Assembly (NCBI GenBank): GCA_963803295.1
Contig: CAWDMC010000007.1
Coordinates: forward strand, 1 to 48,333
Direction of reading: 5' to 3'
DNA: 48,333 nucleotides
DNA from: CAWDMC01 sp963803295
GTDB taxonomy: Bacteria > Acidobacteriota > Terriglobia > UBA7540
Under the pieces are notes generated by a model. It was given only the letters and a program-made list of their open reading frames with translations. It was not told the origin of the DNA and did not search any database. A program made the translations under genes and the position numbers. Within the stretch, counting starts at the first letter, position 1; each line of letters begins with the position of its first letter. This document shows, one piece after another, positions 33,667 through 43,079 of this stretch.

Positions 33667-36304
33667 CGGTTTCCAAAGTGCGGATCAGTTGGTGCACCAT
33701 CTCCCACGCCGTCAGACGTGGGTCGGTTGTCGGATCCCAGTGGGTGGGCAGTTCGTCTGGTTTCAAGAGCCGGACCTTGCCACGGCCGGAGGAGACAATC
33801 CCCGCCTCGACCATGCCATCGACGCTGGTGTTCTTGGACTTGGAGAGCTGTTCAGCCACACCGTACTCGCCCGGGTCGAAACCCGCGTGCTCGAACCACG
33901 CCAGTGCCCAACGGCTGTCGGCATCGAAGTCGCCCTCCTGCTCCGCCAGCGCTTCATCGAGAGTTTGGTTGATGAGCGCGAGCGCATCGCGCACGGAGAC
34001 CGGTTTGCCCTCCGCATCGAGAACCTTGGCGTAGCGGGTGTAGACAGCCATTCCCGGTCCAATGGCCGCTTGCGCCAAGTCCACCGGGGCGATGTTACTC
34101 CGCTGGAGATGTTTAAGCGCCTCAGGCAGCTCCGTCTTGAGTACGGTGAGAAACTCCCGGCGCGTCGCCACAGACGCATTTGCAGCTCGGGGGCGACAAA
34201 CGAGAATGATACTGGAAGCGAGTGAGTTGAAGTTCACCTTAACCCCGGTCGGGCGTTCCGTTCGCATCGGCCAGGTACCGCTTAGGGCGAAGCCCGCCTG
34301 GATGACGGCGTCGAGGAAGGTCTGCCAACCGGTGGAGGCGGTCCCTTCACTTTCCGTCTCCGATTGCTTGAAGGCATAGTAGATGGTGACCGGAAACGCC
34401 GGGTGCGCCTGCTCAGCCAGCCGGCGCATCGCTCGGGTCATGCCATTTAGAAAAAAGGCCTCTGCCTGCACCTTGCTATCATGACGGTAGGGCGTGGCGA
34501 CGAGCTCTTCGGTCTTAGGCACGGCCACCGTCGCAAAGAGATTGGGAAAAACAGGCTTAAGCGAACGACGTAGCCATATATAGAAGAAGTCCGAGAGATC
34601 GGCGTAGCTAATATTGTCGTAGTAAGGTGGGTCCGTGGAAACGAGCCTGTCGGAAATCTCCACAGCTTGGGCGTCGCGCTGATCGCTCCTGGCTATCACG
34701 GTGGCAGGAAAGCCCTCGATGACCTTGGCCATAGAGCGGCAAGTCAGGCCAAAGTCTCCTGCAGCTCCCGCGAATGGATTTACATCAGGGAAGTCCCAGG
34801 CCATAGCGATCGCCTGTCGACTGAAGAGATTCACACTCTGTTCCCGACTTGTGGACCATACGGCGAAGGCATTGATCGTATTGGCCGATCTACTGACTCC
34901 GAGACCAAGCATCGTTCCTAACGAATCGGCATAAGCTTGGGCGCCGGTGCCGCCAGCGTCGAGGCCCCTGCCATCGTCGAGCAGACCAATTTTTATCCCG
35001 TCGACCCTCACCATGTCCCGCGCTTCTTCGACTAAGTCGGAAAACGTGGTCAGCGCCACGAGCTGGCGGGCGGTGAAGAGTTTGTCCCAAGTGGTTATGC
35101 CATAGAGACCGATGTTTACTCGGCATTTACCGCACGTCTCAGTATTTGGGAGCCATGTTGGGTGCGCGGTCCGGGAAACAGCCTCCTGTTCTGGTAAAGG
35201 CGGGAGAAACAGTCGGCCACTATCACTTTCAGCGACAATTGCCATAAGGCGCTCCGACATGCGCCCTGCAGATGATTCCACCCGGATGTAGTCGAAAGGG
35301 ATAGGTACTCCAGACATAAGACAGCGGAATCCGCCCTTTTTGCCGGCCTTCGTTCCAGCCTCCGACGCGGGATCCTTCGGCTTGCCCAGCTTCACCGTAA
35401 AGCGATAGCCACCGCTCTCCAACACCGGTTCAACGTACACCTCCTGCCCCGCTTTCGTAGAGAGCATGAAGCTAGACGCGAGCGGCACGTCGACTTTCGC
35501 GAAGGCCGGGTTCGGACTCTTAACCGTGCGCGCCCAGAGGCAGGCGATGACCGTGAGCTTCTGGCCCATGTAGTTCTTCAGGTCCGGCCGCCCATTGGCC
35601 ATCTCCGGCGTGACTTCGACCTTCGGGTAGAGGTAACCGATGCGTTTCTCAGCCTCATCCCGCATCCACTTGCCGTAATACCGCACGTCCTCAGCCAGCC
35701 CTTGCACACCGTGCCAGGTCTTATTGAAGAGCTCCTTGTCCTTGCGCGACTCGGGATTTACCGGCGGCTTCCCAGCGAACTTGGGCGGGATCTCGATCAT
35801 CGCTTTGTTGATCAGTACCGCGACCGGGTTCAGATCGGTCGCGTAGGCCTCAAGTCCCAGGCGCTGAGCCTCCAGCGGAAGCGCCCCGCCACCAGCGAAG
35901 GGATCATGGAAGGCAGGAAGCTTGTGACGGTCAAACAGCTCTTTGGCCCTTGGATGTCCCGCGTTCTCAGCACAAGTCGCCCGCCAGCTCTGCCAAATCT
36001 CGGCCCGTGCCCGCTCCAGTACCTCTTCGTTGGTGGTGTTCTCCCACAGCACCAGGTCCTCGATGATACGGAAGAGCCGCAGGCGCTCTTTCTCTTGCGC
36101 CTTCTCGGTCTTGAATATGTCCGGATGCGCTGACGGGTCGTCGACCATTTGCGCGAAGATCACAGCCCGCGCCGCAGCAAGCGGCCGCCGCGCCCACCAC
36201 AGGTGTAACGTGCTGGGATGGCCGTGCCGAATGGACTTCTCGCGAGCGGAAGCGATGTTAATCGCCTCCAAAGGCAGCGCGACCTCGATAAGCTTCTTTT
36301 TCAT
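33449..36304 (-). CDS. DUF1156 adenine-specific DNA methyltransferase
   Basis: 951 residues from the ATG at 36304, which overlaps the preceding stop (ATGA). Start region: KLIEVALPLEAINIASAREK, then HPSTLHLWWARRPLAAARAV, the DUF1156 hallmark. SAM-binding motif I is HDPFAGGGALPLEA (about 133-146 in this numbering), and the catalytic motif IV is STDPPYYDNISY (about 580-591), the DPPY of N6-adenine methylases. A zinc-binding-like CGKCR lies mid-protein. The enzyme probably marks self DNA in a restriction-like system with DUF499. The last 60 residues of this frame are out-of-frame sequence after the insertion near 33631; the true end is at 33430. Confidence 0.92.
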   Translation of the reverse strand: MKKKLIEVALPLEAINIASAREKSIRHGHPSTLHLWWARRPLAAARAVIFAQMVDDPSAHPDIFKTEKAQEKERLRLFRIIEDLVLWENTTNEEVLERARAEIWQSWRATCAENAGHPRAKELFDRHKLPAFHDPFAGGGALPLEAQRLGLEAYATDLNPVAVLINKAMIEIPPKFAGKPPVNPESRKDKELFNKTWHGVQGLAEDVRYYGKWMRDEAEKRIGYLYPKVEVTPEMANGRPDLKNYMGQKLTVIACLWARTVKSPNPAFAKVDVPLASSFMLSTKAGQEVYVEPVLESGGYRFTVKLGKPKDPASEAGTKAGKKGGFRCLMSGVPIPFDYIRVESSAGRMSERLMAIVAESDSGRLFLPPLPEQEAVSRTAHPTWLPNTETCGKCRVNIGLYGITTWDKLFTARQLVALTTFSDLVEEARDMVRVDGIKIGLLDDGRGLDAGGTGAQAYADSLGTMLGLGVSRSANTINAFAVWSTSREQSVNLFSRQAIAMAWDFPDVNPFAGAAGDFGLTCRSMAKVIEGFPATVIARSDQRDAQAVEISDRLVSTDPPYYDNISYADLSDFFYIWLRRSLKPVFPNLFATVAVPKTEELVATPYRHDSKVQAEAFFLNGMTRAMRRLAEQAHPAFPVTIYYAFKQSETESEGTASTGWQTFLDAVIQAGFALSGTWPMRTERPTGVKVNFNSLASSIILVCRPRAANASVATRREFLTVLKTELPEALKHLQRSNIAPVDLAQAAIGPGMAVYTRYAKVLDAEGKPVSVRDALALINQTLDEALAEQEGDFDADSRWALAWFEHAGFDPGEYGVAEQLSKSKNTSVDGMVEAGIVSSGRGKVRLLKPDELPTHWDPTTDPRLTAWEMVHQLIRTLETGGESAAAELVANLGSQGRDRPRTLLPPLHAVRAQEADAGGAFVQRTRAKLARNHQAGPRGWKAKSTGYRYAV

Positions 36305-36915
36305 TTGTCCTTTTCTGCTTGCCACGCATTGCGCACAGCGCCATCGACAAGATTACGAAGATCCGAGGTCTCTACGCCAAGCGGCGCGAGATACGCCCAA
36401 GCCTTCGATACGGCTGAGATCATGGTTTCTTCTGATTCCAGCCATGTTGCTGGCCCGCGTTTACGGGCCATTTCAACAAGTGCTTGAATATCCTCTCGCC
36501 CAACGAGAAAGGGCTTAAGGACCGTCACCGCTTCGGAAATCCGACTTGCTTCAGTAACCTTTCCCAGCGACGGGTCGAGCGGGTCTTTTACCGTAGTCCA
36601 TCCGCATGGCTCTGAGTACTTATTGGCGTATAGTCGCCCATTTTCAACACGCAAAAGCACCGGGTCTCCGGGAGGAAGACTTTTTGCCAGACGCCGGACC
36701 CACGATGGCCCCACGATAATAGTAAGCGGCCATGATCCTTGAGCTGGTGCCTTTGATATCCCCCTTCCGGCGGTGACGAATAGCCAGCCATCTTCAAACC
36801 GGAGACTTACGCCGGTGGCTCGACGCCCCATCAAATGCGCGACGATTCCCAATGCTTCCGCCAGTTCCGCTCGCGCGACAATCAGGCCGTCAGTGGGTAC
36901 GGGTGGAATTGTCAT
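36301..36915 (-). CDS. Clamp-like protein of the DUF1156 system
   Basis: 204 residues. The N-terminal 110 residues resemble a single beta-clamp-type domain: LIVARAELAEALGIVAHLMG, then FEDGWLFVTAGRG, then IIVGPSWVRRLAKSLPPGDP and LLRVENGRLYANKYS, in the order expected for a DnaN/PCNA repeat. The C-terminal 90 residues are helical. This is a resemblance by eye, not a proven family. It overlaps the methyltransferase start by 4 nt. It could dock the system on DNA or on the replication machinery. Confidence 0.6.
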   Translation of the reverse strand: MTIPPVPTDGLIVARAELAEALGIVAHLMGRRATGVSLRFEDGWLFVTAGRGISKAPAQGSWPLTIIVGPSWVRRLAKSLPPGDPVLLRVENGRLYANKYSEPCGWTTVKDPLDPSLGKVTEASRISEAVTVLKPFLVGREDIQALVEMARKRGPATWLESEETMISAVSKAWAYLAPLGVETSDLRNLVDGAVRNAWQAEKDK

Positions 36916-36991
36916 GCTGGAGCCTCCGCTAGTGCCAGGAGCGTAGCCAAGACTATATCGCTTTGGATTGAGGGTGAGTCCGACGAGAGAT

Positions 36992-38002
36992 TCATGAAGG
37001 GGATTCCGCGCGGGCGAGAATCTCCTTGAGGTCGTAGTTCACGCTCGTTACACCGAAATCGGGCTCGCGCTGAAAAGGGGAGCGGACATACCGGGGTGTC
37101 GTCATGTCCCCGTCAACCTCGACCACCGCAAGAATAAAATCCTCTGGTTTGTTGAGGGCCGTGAGAATTTCGTTCTTGGTTATCGTTACGGTTTCTGCTC
37201 CCTTGGCACGGCCCTTTACTTCAATAAAGCGAAGTTTTCCAGTTCCTGGAATACGAGACTCAACATCGTAGCCGCACTTTTCATCACTCACATCGCGCGG
37301 CACGAAGCCAAGCCCATGCTCGGACGCCAACACCGCATCCAACGCCAGCTTGGCGACTCGCGCTGTTTCTTTGGCAAACTGGGATGGCTCACCCTGAAGG
37401 CCAGTCTTTAGGCGCTTCAGCATGCTTACCGAAATAACGAGCGCGCCGCCTATCACCACGGGAGGAAGCGGCGATAGCTGGCGCTCCTTCTCCAAGTCTT
37501 CCATGCGTTTTTGCAGGCGGCCTTGGAGTTCATCCGCTCTTTGGCGGGCCTTCCCGGAATTGATCCGGGCGTTCACCCGGCCGGCGAGTTCCTGATATTT
37601 AAGTTCCTCGGCGCGATGGTCCCAGTAGTTAATCTCCTTTGTCAGCCGGTCTTTCACGGCCGCCATTGTCTTCGCCACAAGGTCCTGTTTGCGCGTTTGC
37701 ACTTCGTCCAAGTGCCGCGGAACAAGCTCATTCACGGCAAATTCCGTGACCTTGCTTTCGAGGTCGCCTTTGAGCCACTCCTCTTCAAGTGCCGCGGTCG
37801 CGCCAATGCGCTCTTCATCTGTGACGGGCCTATAGTCGAGGTACGGCGCGTAGCCCGCATTCACGACTTTGCCGTCGTGGTCGATTTCGACGAATTGCAT
37901 GCGTCTGGAAACGACGCGCCGGTTGCCCGCACGGTCAGTCTGCGCGTCCTGAATGGAGTGCTCCAGGTAAAAGAGTACTCGCACGCCGTCCGCCCGAATC
38001 AC
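36992..38002 (-). CDS. C-terminal part of the SNF2-type helicase with DUF3883
   Basis: 336 residues that continue the helicase at 37935-40499. VRVLFYLEHSIQDAQTDRAG is the block that normally follows the helicase core in this family. A helical linker with a coiled-coil (residues about 115-185) is followed by the DUF3883 domain (about 235-320), with DVESRIPGTGKLRFIEVKGR carrying a D...E-x-K nuclease-like signature. The frame is separated from the upstream part by one extra base near 38003 (GATTCGG in place of GATCGG). The nominal start codon is not a true start. Confidence 0.85.
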   Translation of the reverse strand: MIRADGVRVLFYLEHSIQDAQTDRAGNRRVVSRRMQFVEIDHDGKVVNAGYAPYLDYRPVTDEERIGATAALEEEWLKGDLESKVTEFAVNELVPRHLDEVQTRKQDLVAKTMAAVKDRLTKEINYWDHRAEELKYQELAGRVNARINSGKARQRADELQGRLQKRMEDLEKERQLSPLPPVVIGGALVISVSMLKRLKTGLQGEPSQFAKETARVAKLALDAVLASEHGLGFVPRDVSDEKCGYDVESRIPGTGKLRFIEVKGRAKGAETVTITKNEILTALNKPEDFILAVVEVDGDMTTPRYVRSPFQREPDFGVTSVNYDLKEILARAESPS

Positions 38003-40499
38003 TGGGATCGATCAAGACGGCGCCGCGCCGGAGGAGGTCTCGATACCGTTCAATAATGAGGTCGATACTCGCATCAAGGAGCGGATGACCCGGACAGACG
38101 AATTCCGCCAACGGCTTACCCTGAAGACTGATCAAATCCTTCTCGAAGGCAATACGCTCGTAATTCAAGAGAACAGCCTGACCCGTACCTATCAACCGGT
38201 CGCGGTTTCGGATGACGGCAGGCACGTGCGTAACTTCGTAGCGTTTGGTTTCGCGCTCGTGAACCGTTCCGCCAAGAAGGCGGAACGCCTCAAGAAAGAA
38301 ACTGGCGATAAAGTGCGGCTGGAGGCGGCGGGCCTCAGCGCGCTCCATATCTTCACGGATTTGGCGCACTTTGGCGGCATCCATGGAATCGTGAGCCAGG
38401 GCACGCTCTTCCAGCAATTGGCGGCAATGCTCCCGGTCTGCAAGGTTGTCAACGGTTTGGAACAGGCGGGCACGAACATCGGGCCGGTCGCCATACCGGA
38501 TGGCCTCAACCAATAGATCCCGCAATCTCCGGTCGCGAAAAAGTTTGCCGAGAATGTCGAATACGCCACCGCCCAGAGCGCGGCGCTGCTCTTCGATTTT
38601 TTCAAATAGGCGCTTGAATACATCACCCTCGCGAGTTTCGTCGGCCACGAGATTCCAAAGATGGCAAACCTCTGTCTGACCGATACGATGAATCCTGCCA
38701 AACCGCTGCTCAAGACGGTTGGGGTTCCAAGGGATGTCGTAATTGACCATCAGATGCGCGCGTTGGAGATTAATGCCTTCACCCGCGGCGTCGGTCGCCA
38801 CGAGTATCTCGACACTTTTGTCCTGGGTGAAAGCCTCCTGGGTGTTTCGCCGCTCTTCTCGCCCGATTCCGCCATGAATCGTTACAACAGCCTCTGGCCG
38901 GCCCAATAGGGTGCGGATGCGGTCCGTTAGATAATTCAGTGTGTCCCGGTGTTCGGTGAAGATTACCAGCTTTCGCCGGTGCCCTTGAGCATCAAACATC
39001 TCAGATTGATTCTGCAAAAGTTTTGAGAGTTCATCCCACTTCTTGTCGATCTTGCTTTGTTTCACCTTAAGGGCCAACTCTTCCAACCCGTTCAGGATCG
39101 CTATTTCCGCTTCGAGTTCAGCGATGGTGCGCGCCGCCGTTGCCTGGTCAATGACCTGTTCCTCGGCCTGTTCGACCTCAGTGCTGGGCGCATCTTCGAG
39201 TTCTTCGAGGTCCTCCTCGGTATAGGATGGGAGCGCCTGGGGGACCTGAACCGGCGCGCCGCCACCGCGTTTCAGAAGTTTTTCCTCTCGAAGCCGCTTT
39301 TCAAGTCGCTCGCGGCGCCTCCTGAGAGATTGATAGATTGCTTCCGGCGACGAGGCCAGCCTGCGCTGCAGGATGGTGAGAGCAAAACCGATGGTCCCTT
39401 TTCGACCTTCGCTCTCCAAAGCATCAGCACGATTGAATTCCTCGCGGACGTAGTCGGTCACTTCCTTGTAGAGCTGCGCCTCAAGGTCCGACAATCGATA
39501 GGAAACAGCGTATGCCAGTCGCTCCGGGAACAGCGGCGTGCCGTCAAATTTCAGAAGTTGTTCCTTGACCAAGCGGCGCATCAGATCGGACGCGTTTACT
39601 ACATGGACGCCGTCGCGGAATCGCCCTTCAAATCGGTCGCCATCCAAGAGGGCCATGAAGAGTTGAAAGTCTTCTTCTTTGCCGTTGTGGGGAGTCGCCG
39701 ACATGAGCAAGAAGTGCCGCGTCAATCGCGAGAGCTGCTGCCCCAGTCGGTAGCGCTTTGTCGTCTTTATTTCCCCCGAAAAGAACGAAGCGGACATCTT
39801 GTGGGCTTCGTCTACTACGATCAGGTCCCAATCAGTTTGTTCAAGTTTCGCCTGGACGTTTTCGTCGCGGCTCAGTTTGTCGAGGCGGCAGATCGCCAAG
39901 GGAGTTTCCAAAAACCAATTGCCCGTCCGGGCGGATTCGAGCTTTTCGTTGGTCAAGATGTCAAAGGGCAGATGAAACTTGAAATGAAGTTCGTCTTGCC
40001 ATTGCTCGGCGAGCATTCCGGGGCACACGATGAGACAACGGTGCAAGTCGCCACGGGTCAGGAGTTCCTTAATGAGAAGTCCAGCCATGATCGTCTTGCC
40101 GGCACCGGGATCGTCAGCCAGAAGGAAACGCAGGGGCTGGCGGGTAAGCATTTCTCCATAAACGCCCGTGATTTGGTGCGGTAGCGGCTCGACGAGCGAC
40201 GTATGGATGGCGAGAAGGGGATCAAAAAGATATGCCAGTCGGATGCGATGCGCCTCAGAAACAAGCCTGAGCATTGCTCCGTCTCCGTCGAAGCTCCATG
40301 GACGACCCACCGAAGCGATTTCGAGGGTAGGTTCCCGGTGGCGATACAGGAGTTCGCTGCCAAGACGGCCCGTGGGGTCCTTGTATGTGAGCTCCACGAC
40401 CGACGAGCCGTGCCACTTAACGTCCACGACTGTGACAAGGCATTCCGGTAGGACTCCCTTGACAGTTGCACCGCGGGTGAGTTCTTCGAGACTTGCCAT
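37935..40499 (-). CDS. SNF2/DEAD-type helicase, N-terminal part
   Basis: 854 residues with a complete superfamily-2 helicase core: Walker A DDPGAGKT (129-136), DEAH box VVDEAHKM (228-235), LMSATPHNGKEEDF (motif III), then IHGGIGREERRNTQEAFTQD and motifs V-VI ATDAAGEGINLQRAHLMVNY and EQRFGRIHRIGQ. A coiled-coil insertion (about 385-480) lies between the two lobes. It is the first gene of the DUF1156/DUF499 operon and would drive translocation on DNA. With the frame 36992-38002 it forms one protein of about 1165 residues, the usual size for helicase-DUF3883 proteins. Confidence 0.93.
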   Translation of the reverse strand: MASLEELTRGATVKGVLPECLVTVVDVKWHGSSVVELTYKDPTGRLGSELLYRHREPTLEIASVGRPWSFDGDGAMLRLVSEAHRIRLAYLFDPLLAIHTSLVEPLPHQITGVYGEMLTRQPLRFLLADDPGAGKTIMAGLLIKELLTRGDLHRCLIVCPGMLAEQWQDELHFKFHLPFDILTNEKLESARTGNWFLETPLAICRLDKLSRDENVQAKLEQTDWDLIVVDEAHKMSASFFSGEIKTTKRYRLGQQLSRLTRHFLLMSATPHNGKEEDFQLFMALLDGDRFEGRFRDGVHVVNASDLMRRLVKEQLLKFDGTPLFPERLAYAVSYRLSDLEAQLYKEVTDYVREEFNRADALESEGRKGTIGFALTILQRRLASSPEAIYQSLRRRRERLEKRLREEKLLKRGGGAPVQVPQALPSYTEEDLEELEDAPSTEVEQAEEQVIDQATAARTIAELEAEIAILNGLEELALKVKQSKIDKKWDELSKLLQNQSEMFDAQGHRRKLVIFTEHRDTLNYLTDRIRTLLGRPEAVVTIHGGIGREERRNTQEAFTQDKSVEILVATDAAGEGINLQRAHLMVNYDIPWNPNRLEQRFGRIHRIGQTEVCHLWNLVADETREGDVFKRLFEKIEEQRRALGGGVFDILGKLFRDRRLRDLLVEAIRYGDRPDVRARLFQTVDNLADREHCRQLLEERALAHDSMDAAKVRQIREDMERAEARRLQPHFIASFFLEAFRLLGGTVHERETKRYEVTHVPAVIRNRDRLIGTGQAVLLNYERIAFEKDLISLQGKPLAEFVCPGHPLLDASIDLIIERYRDLLRRGAVLIDPSDSGGRRASTLLPGALHSGRAD

Positions 40500-40660
40500 T
40501 CAGCGACTGTGTCTCCTTGCCAGTTCGTTCATTACCCAAGAGAATAAAATTGGCTGCCGGACTGGCGGCCAGATGATACTACTCCTCAGTGAGACCGTAT
40601 TGCCAGAAGTCGTTTCGGGTTTGTCGTTTCGCGACTAGGTTGCGGAAGGAAGGCAAGTAG

Positions 40661-41392
40661 TCAGGCGGCATCATCTTCGGGAGACACCCGCAACTGGAAG
40701 TGGTTTTCATGGAGTTCTGAGCCTTTGAGCAATACAAGATCAAGAAACCAAGTCTGCTCAACCTTTCCCAATGAAATCTCCATCGGGTGCTTTTTGACGA
40801 AGTCGAGGAGGTCGTCCTCTCGGAAGCGGTGGATATCGCGGCCGTTTCCGTCGTGGCGCTTCGTACTCTGTCGCCGGTCACGGAGCCAGCCATTCGCAAT
40901 CCACTTTTGAATCTTGTGGTGATCTTCACCGAGGCACTCTTCCAGGTCGCGCATCGTGTATCCGTCGCTTACTGTTCGTGAATGCCCCAGGGCCTTGATC
41001 TTCATAACCACAGAGGTTTCTGTCCGCTTCAAGCGCTTGGCAATCGCCGCCGCCGATACCTTCCCCAGAAACCTCTCCAGCACTTCAAGCTCGCGCTCCG
41101 TCCACGTCCGGTGATCATGATTCATGCTCAAACCAAGACGTCGGGCCTGCTTCTTGATGTGCCAACGGGGAAAGCCAGTCTGCCTCGCCATCTCCCTGAT
41201 CACACGGCCTCGCTGATGCAGACCGCCATGGTAATGATCTCGTAGGTATGCGTCATGCTGAGGCAACCAGTGATATTTCAGAGTATGCCGACGTCGGCGC
41301 TCGGTGCGACATCGCACGCAGAATCGGGCGACAATGGGCGCACGACCTTTCAACCCTTCTTCAATCGGACCAGTGCATTGCAGGCAAGTCAT
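40661..41392 (-). CDS. Zinc-ribbon / HTH DNA-binding protein
   Basis: 243 residues. The N-terminus has a likely zinc ribbon (C3-x2-C6 and C25-x2-C28: CLQC, CVRC). The middle has two helix-turn-helix-like segments: REMARQTGFPRWHIKKQARR, and a SANT/Myb-like ERELEVLERFLGKVSAAAIA with KRLKRTETSVVMKIKALG. A MerR-like region follows (MRDLEECLGEDHHKIQKWIA). It reads like a phage- or island-borne DNA-binding protein and may regulate the defence operon that begins 161 bp downstream. No catalytic domain seen. Confidence 0.75.
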   Translation of the reverse strand: MTCLQCTGPIEEGLKGRAPIVARFCVRCRTERRRRHTLKYHWLPQHDAYLRDHYHGGLHQRGRVIREMARQTGFPRWHIKKQARRLGLSMNHDHRTWTERELEVLERFLGKVSAAAIAKRLKRTETSVVMKIKALGHSRTVSDGYTMRDLEECLGEDHHKIQKWIANGWLRDRRQSTKRHDGNGRDIHRFREDDLLDFVKKHPMEISLGKVEQTWFLDLVLLKGSELHENHFQLRVSPEDDAA

Positions 41393-41852
41393 CGCGAGGT
41401 ACTCCTTTACTCGATAGATTGGGAACGTCAGCGACAGCGACGCCGGTCTATGCTTCGAAACTTCCGGGCCTGCAAGCCACCGGTGTCAGCACCCGTCTGC
41501 TGAGCGCGTCCCGCAAAAAGTTCAAGTCACATGGGCCAGTGGCACTCCACGGGAACAATCCTTCGTATTCGGGATAGCGCCAGTACCAGTGGCCCCTGGG
41601 AGTCCGCATCAGGCAAACCAACTTGTCTGTGTTGAGGAAGAAAGGATTTGGGTATGACCGCGGGGGAGGAGCGCTCAATCTGTCTATTGCATGTCTCTTT
41701 TGACGCTTGCGTGTCGGGGTGAAACTTTGGTTCGATCGCCCAGATCAGAGTTAATTCGCCTGTGGGCATTCCCATGGCAGGCGGGTATGATATGCGCGGG
41801 CATCGGTTTTGCTCGCAGGACATGACGATCTGAATCTCTCCATCAGGAGACA
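41393..41852. other. Divergent intergenic region of the two defence units
   Basis: 460 bp between the minus-strand DNA-binding protein and the plus-strand DUF6361 gene. A 76-codon minus-strand open frame (41448-41678) has some aromatic-rich protein-like sequence (GHWYWRYPEYEGLFPW) but no start signals. No other gene is apparent. The promoters of both units should lie here. Confidence 0.45.
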
Positions 41853-43079
41853 ATGGTGTCCGCGTTTGTCTGGTTAGATTACTCGGAGCGCGAGCGTCGC
41901 AAGATGCTTGACGTCGTCGACCTTTTTAGAGAACACGACACGCGGGACGAGCTCGGCGTCGGCTCCGTGCGCGACGCCTTCGCCGACATGCTCTTCCCCG
42001 GCACGAGCACGATCATGACCCGCGCGCGGTACTTTCTTCTGGTCCCGTGGACATATCAGAGGCTGGAAAGGTTGCGCGTCAAATCAGGAGAGATAGCGGC
42101 GCGCGCGCGCAAGGCAGAACTGGATCTAGTTGAGCCCATAGAGCGGTCAGATGATAATGATGGGAATATCGGCAAGGTGGCGAAAGCCACCCTGAAACGC
42201 CTCCCGAGCAGCGTCTATTGGCAGGGGCTCAGCGTATGGGAGATTCGGTCCTTTAGCGGGGCGCAGACTCAGTATCACCGCAGCCTCGATAGGTACTATT
42301 CGCAACTCATACGGCACGGCGGGCGCGCGTCGGAGCGAGACGTCGAGCATGATGATCTCGTCCTACCGAACTGGCACGGAGGGTTGATTCCGCCGCCGAA
42401 GGATTTCCCCGCGGACTGCTCATTGAAACTGACGCACCGCGAAGCGGAATATCTCGCCGAGCGCATCCGCTTGAGTCCGGCCTGCTGTGGTTCGCTGCTT
42501 GCAGAGCTTGTTGCACAGCGGTTACGGAGCGACGATGTCCAATTCGCATGGGAACACCCCTACAGCGCCGGATTCCCGCCGAAATTGCGCGAAATGCTGG
42601 ATCACGCGCAAAATTTCTCGGAGATTATGCACGGTGCACCACTCCTCTACAATTTGATTCTCGCCGAACAAGCCCACCAGCAGGATGGCGTTGCGAAGTA
42701 CCGTCAAAGTTTCGCCGGCTGGACACGGTCAATTTTTGAACGCTCGCGCGCGCTCACGCAATGGAACAGAAAGCGTTTCTGGGAATTGGCGCGTTCTATC
42801 AATCCGCGGATTACCTCCCCAACTTCGGAATTTATCAATACGTGGTGGGACCTAGCCTTGACAGGCGATCCGGCTGGGTTGTGCAATAGCACAACCACCC
42901 GTTCATTGATTCGCGGCCGTGAGCGCCGGCTGAAAAAGGACCTGGCCCGCATCGACAATCCTCGCGCGCAGGAATTGTGGACCGGCGATTCCGGCACTGC
43001 TCGGTTGGACTTTAGATGGTTCATAAGCCAGCGATTGCTCAGGGACATTTTCGACGGACTGGAGGCCACTGATGCTTAG
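41853..43079 (+). CDS. DUF6361-family protein
   Basis: 408 residues starting at ATG 41853 (AGGAG 6 nt upstream). The N-terminus FVWLDYSERERRKMLDVVDL and the block DAFADMLFPGTSTIMTRARY are typical of DUF6361 proteins, which are found beside a PLD-family nuclease and a helicase in a predicted restriction-like set, exactly as here. The function is unknown and no catalytic motif is visible. The last codons overlap the next gene by 8 nt. Confidence 0.85.
   Translation: MVSAFVWLDYSERERRKMLDVVDLFREHDTRDELGVGSVRDAFADMLFPGTSTIMTRARYFLLVPWTYQRLERLRVKSGEIAARARKAELDLVEPIERSDDNDGNIGKVAKATLKRLPSSVYWQGLSVWEIRSFSGAQTQYHRSLDRYYSQLIRHGGRASERDVEHDDLVLPNWHGGLIPPPKDFPADCSLKLTHREAEYLAERIRLSPACCGSLLAELVAQRLRSDDVQFAWEHPYSAGFPPKLREMLDHAQNFSEIMHGAPLLYNLILAEQAHQQDGVAKYRQSFAGWTRSIFERSRALTQWNRKRFWELARSINPRITSPTSEFINTWWDLALTGDPAGLCNSTTTRSLIRGRERRLKKDLARIDNPRAQELWTGDSGTARLDFRWFISQRLLRDIFDGLEATDA

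Noticed and set aside
39057..40184. 375-codon plus-strand open frame
   Set aside because: Entirely antisense to the helicase core, whose motifs are unmistakable; long shadow frames are common in GC-rich coding DNA.
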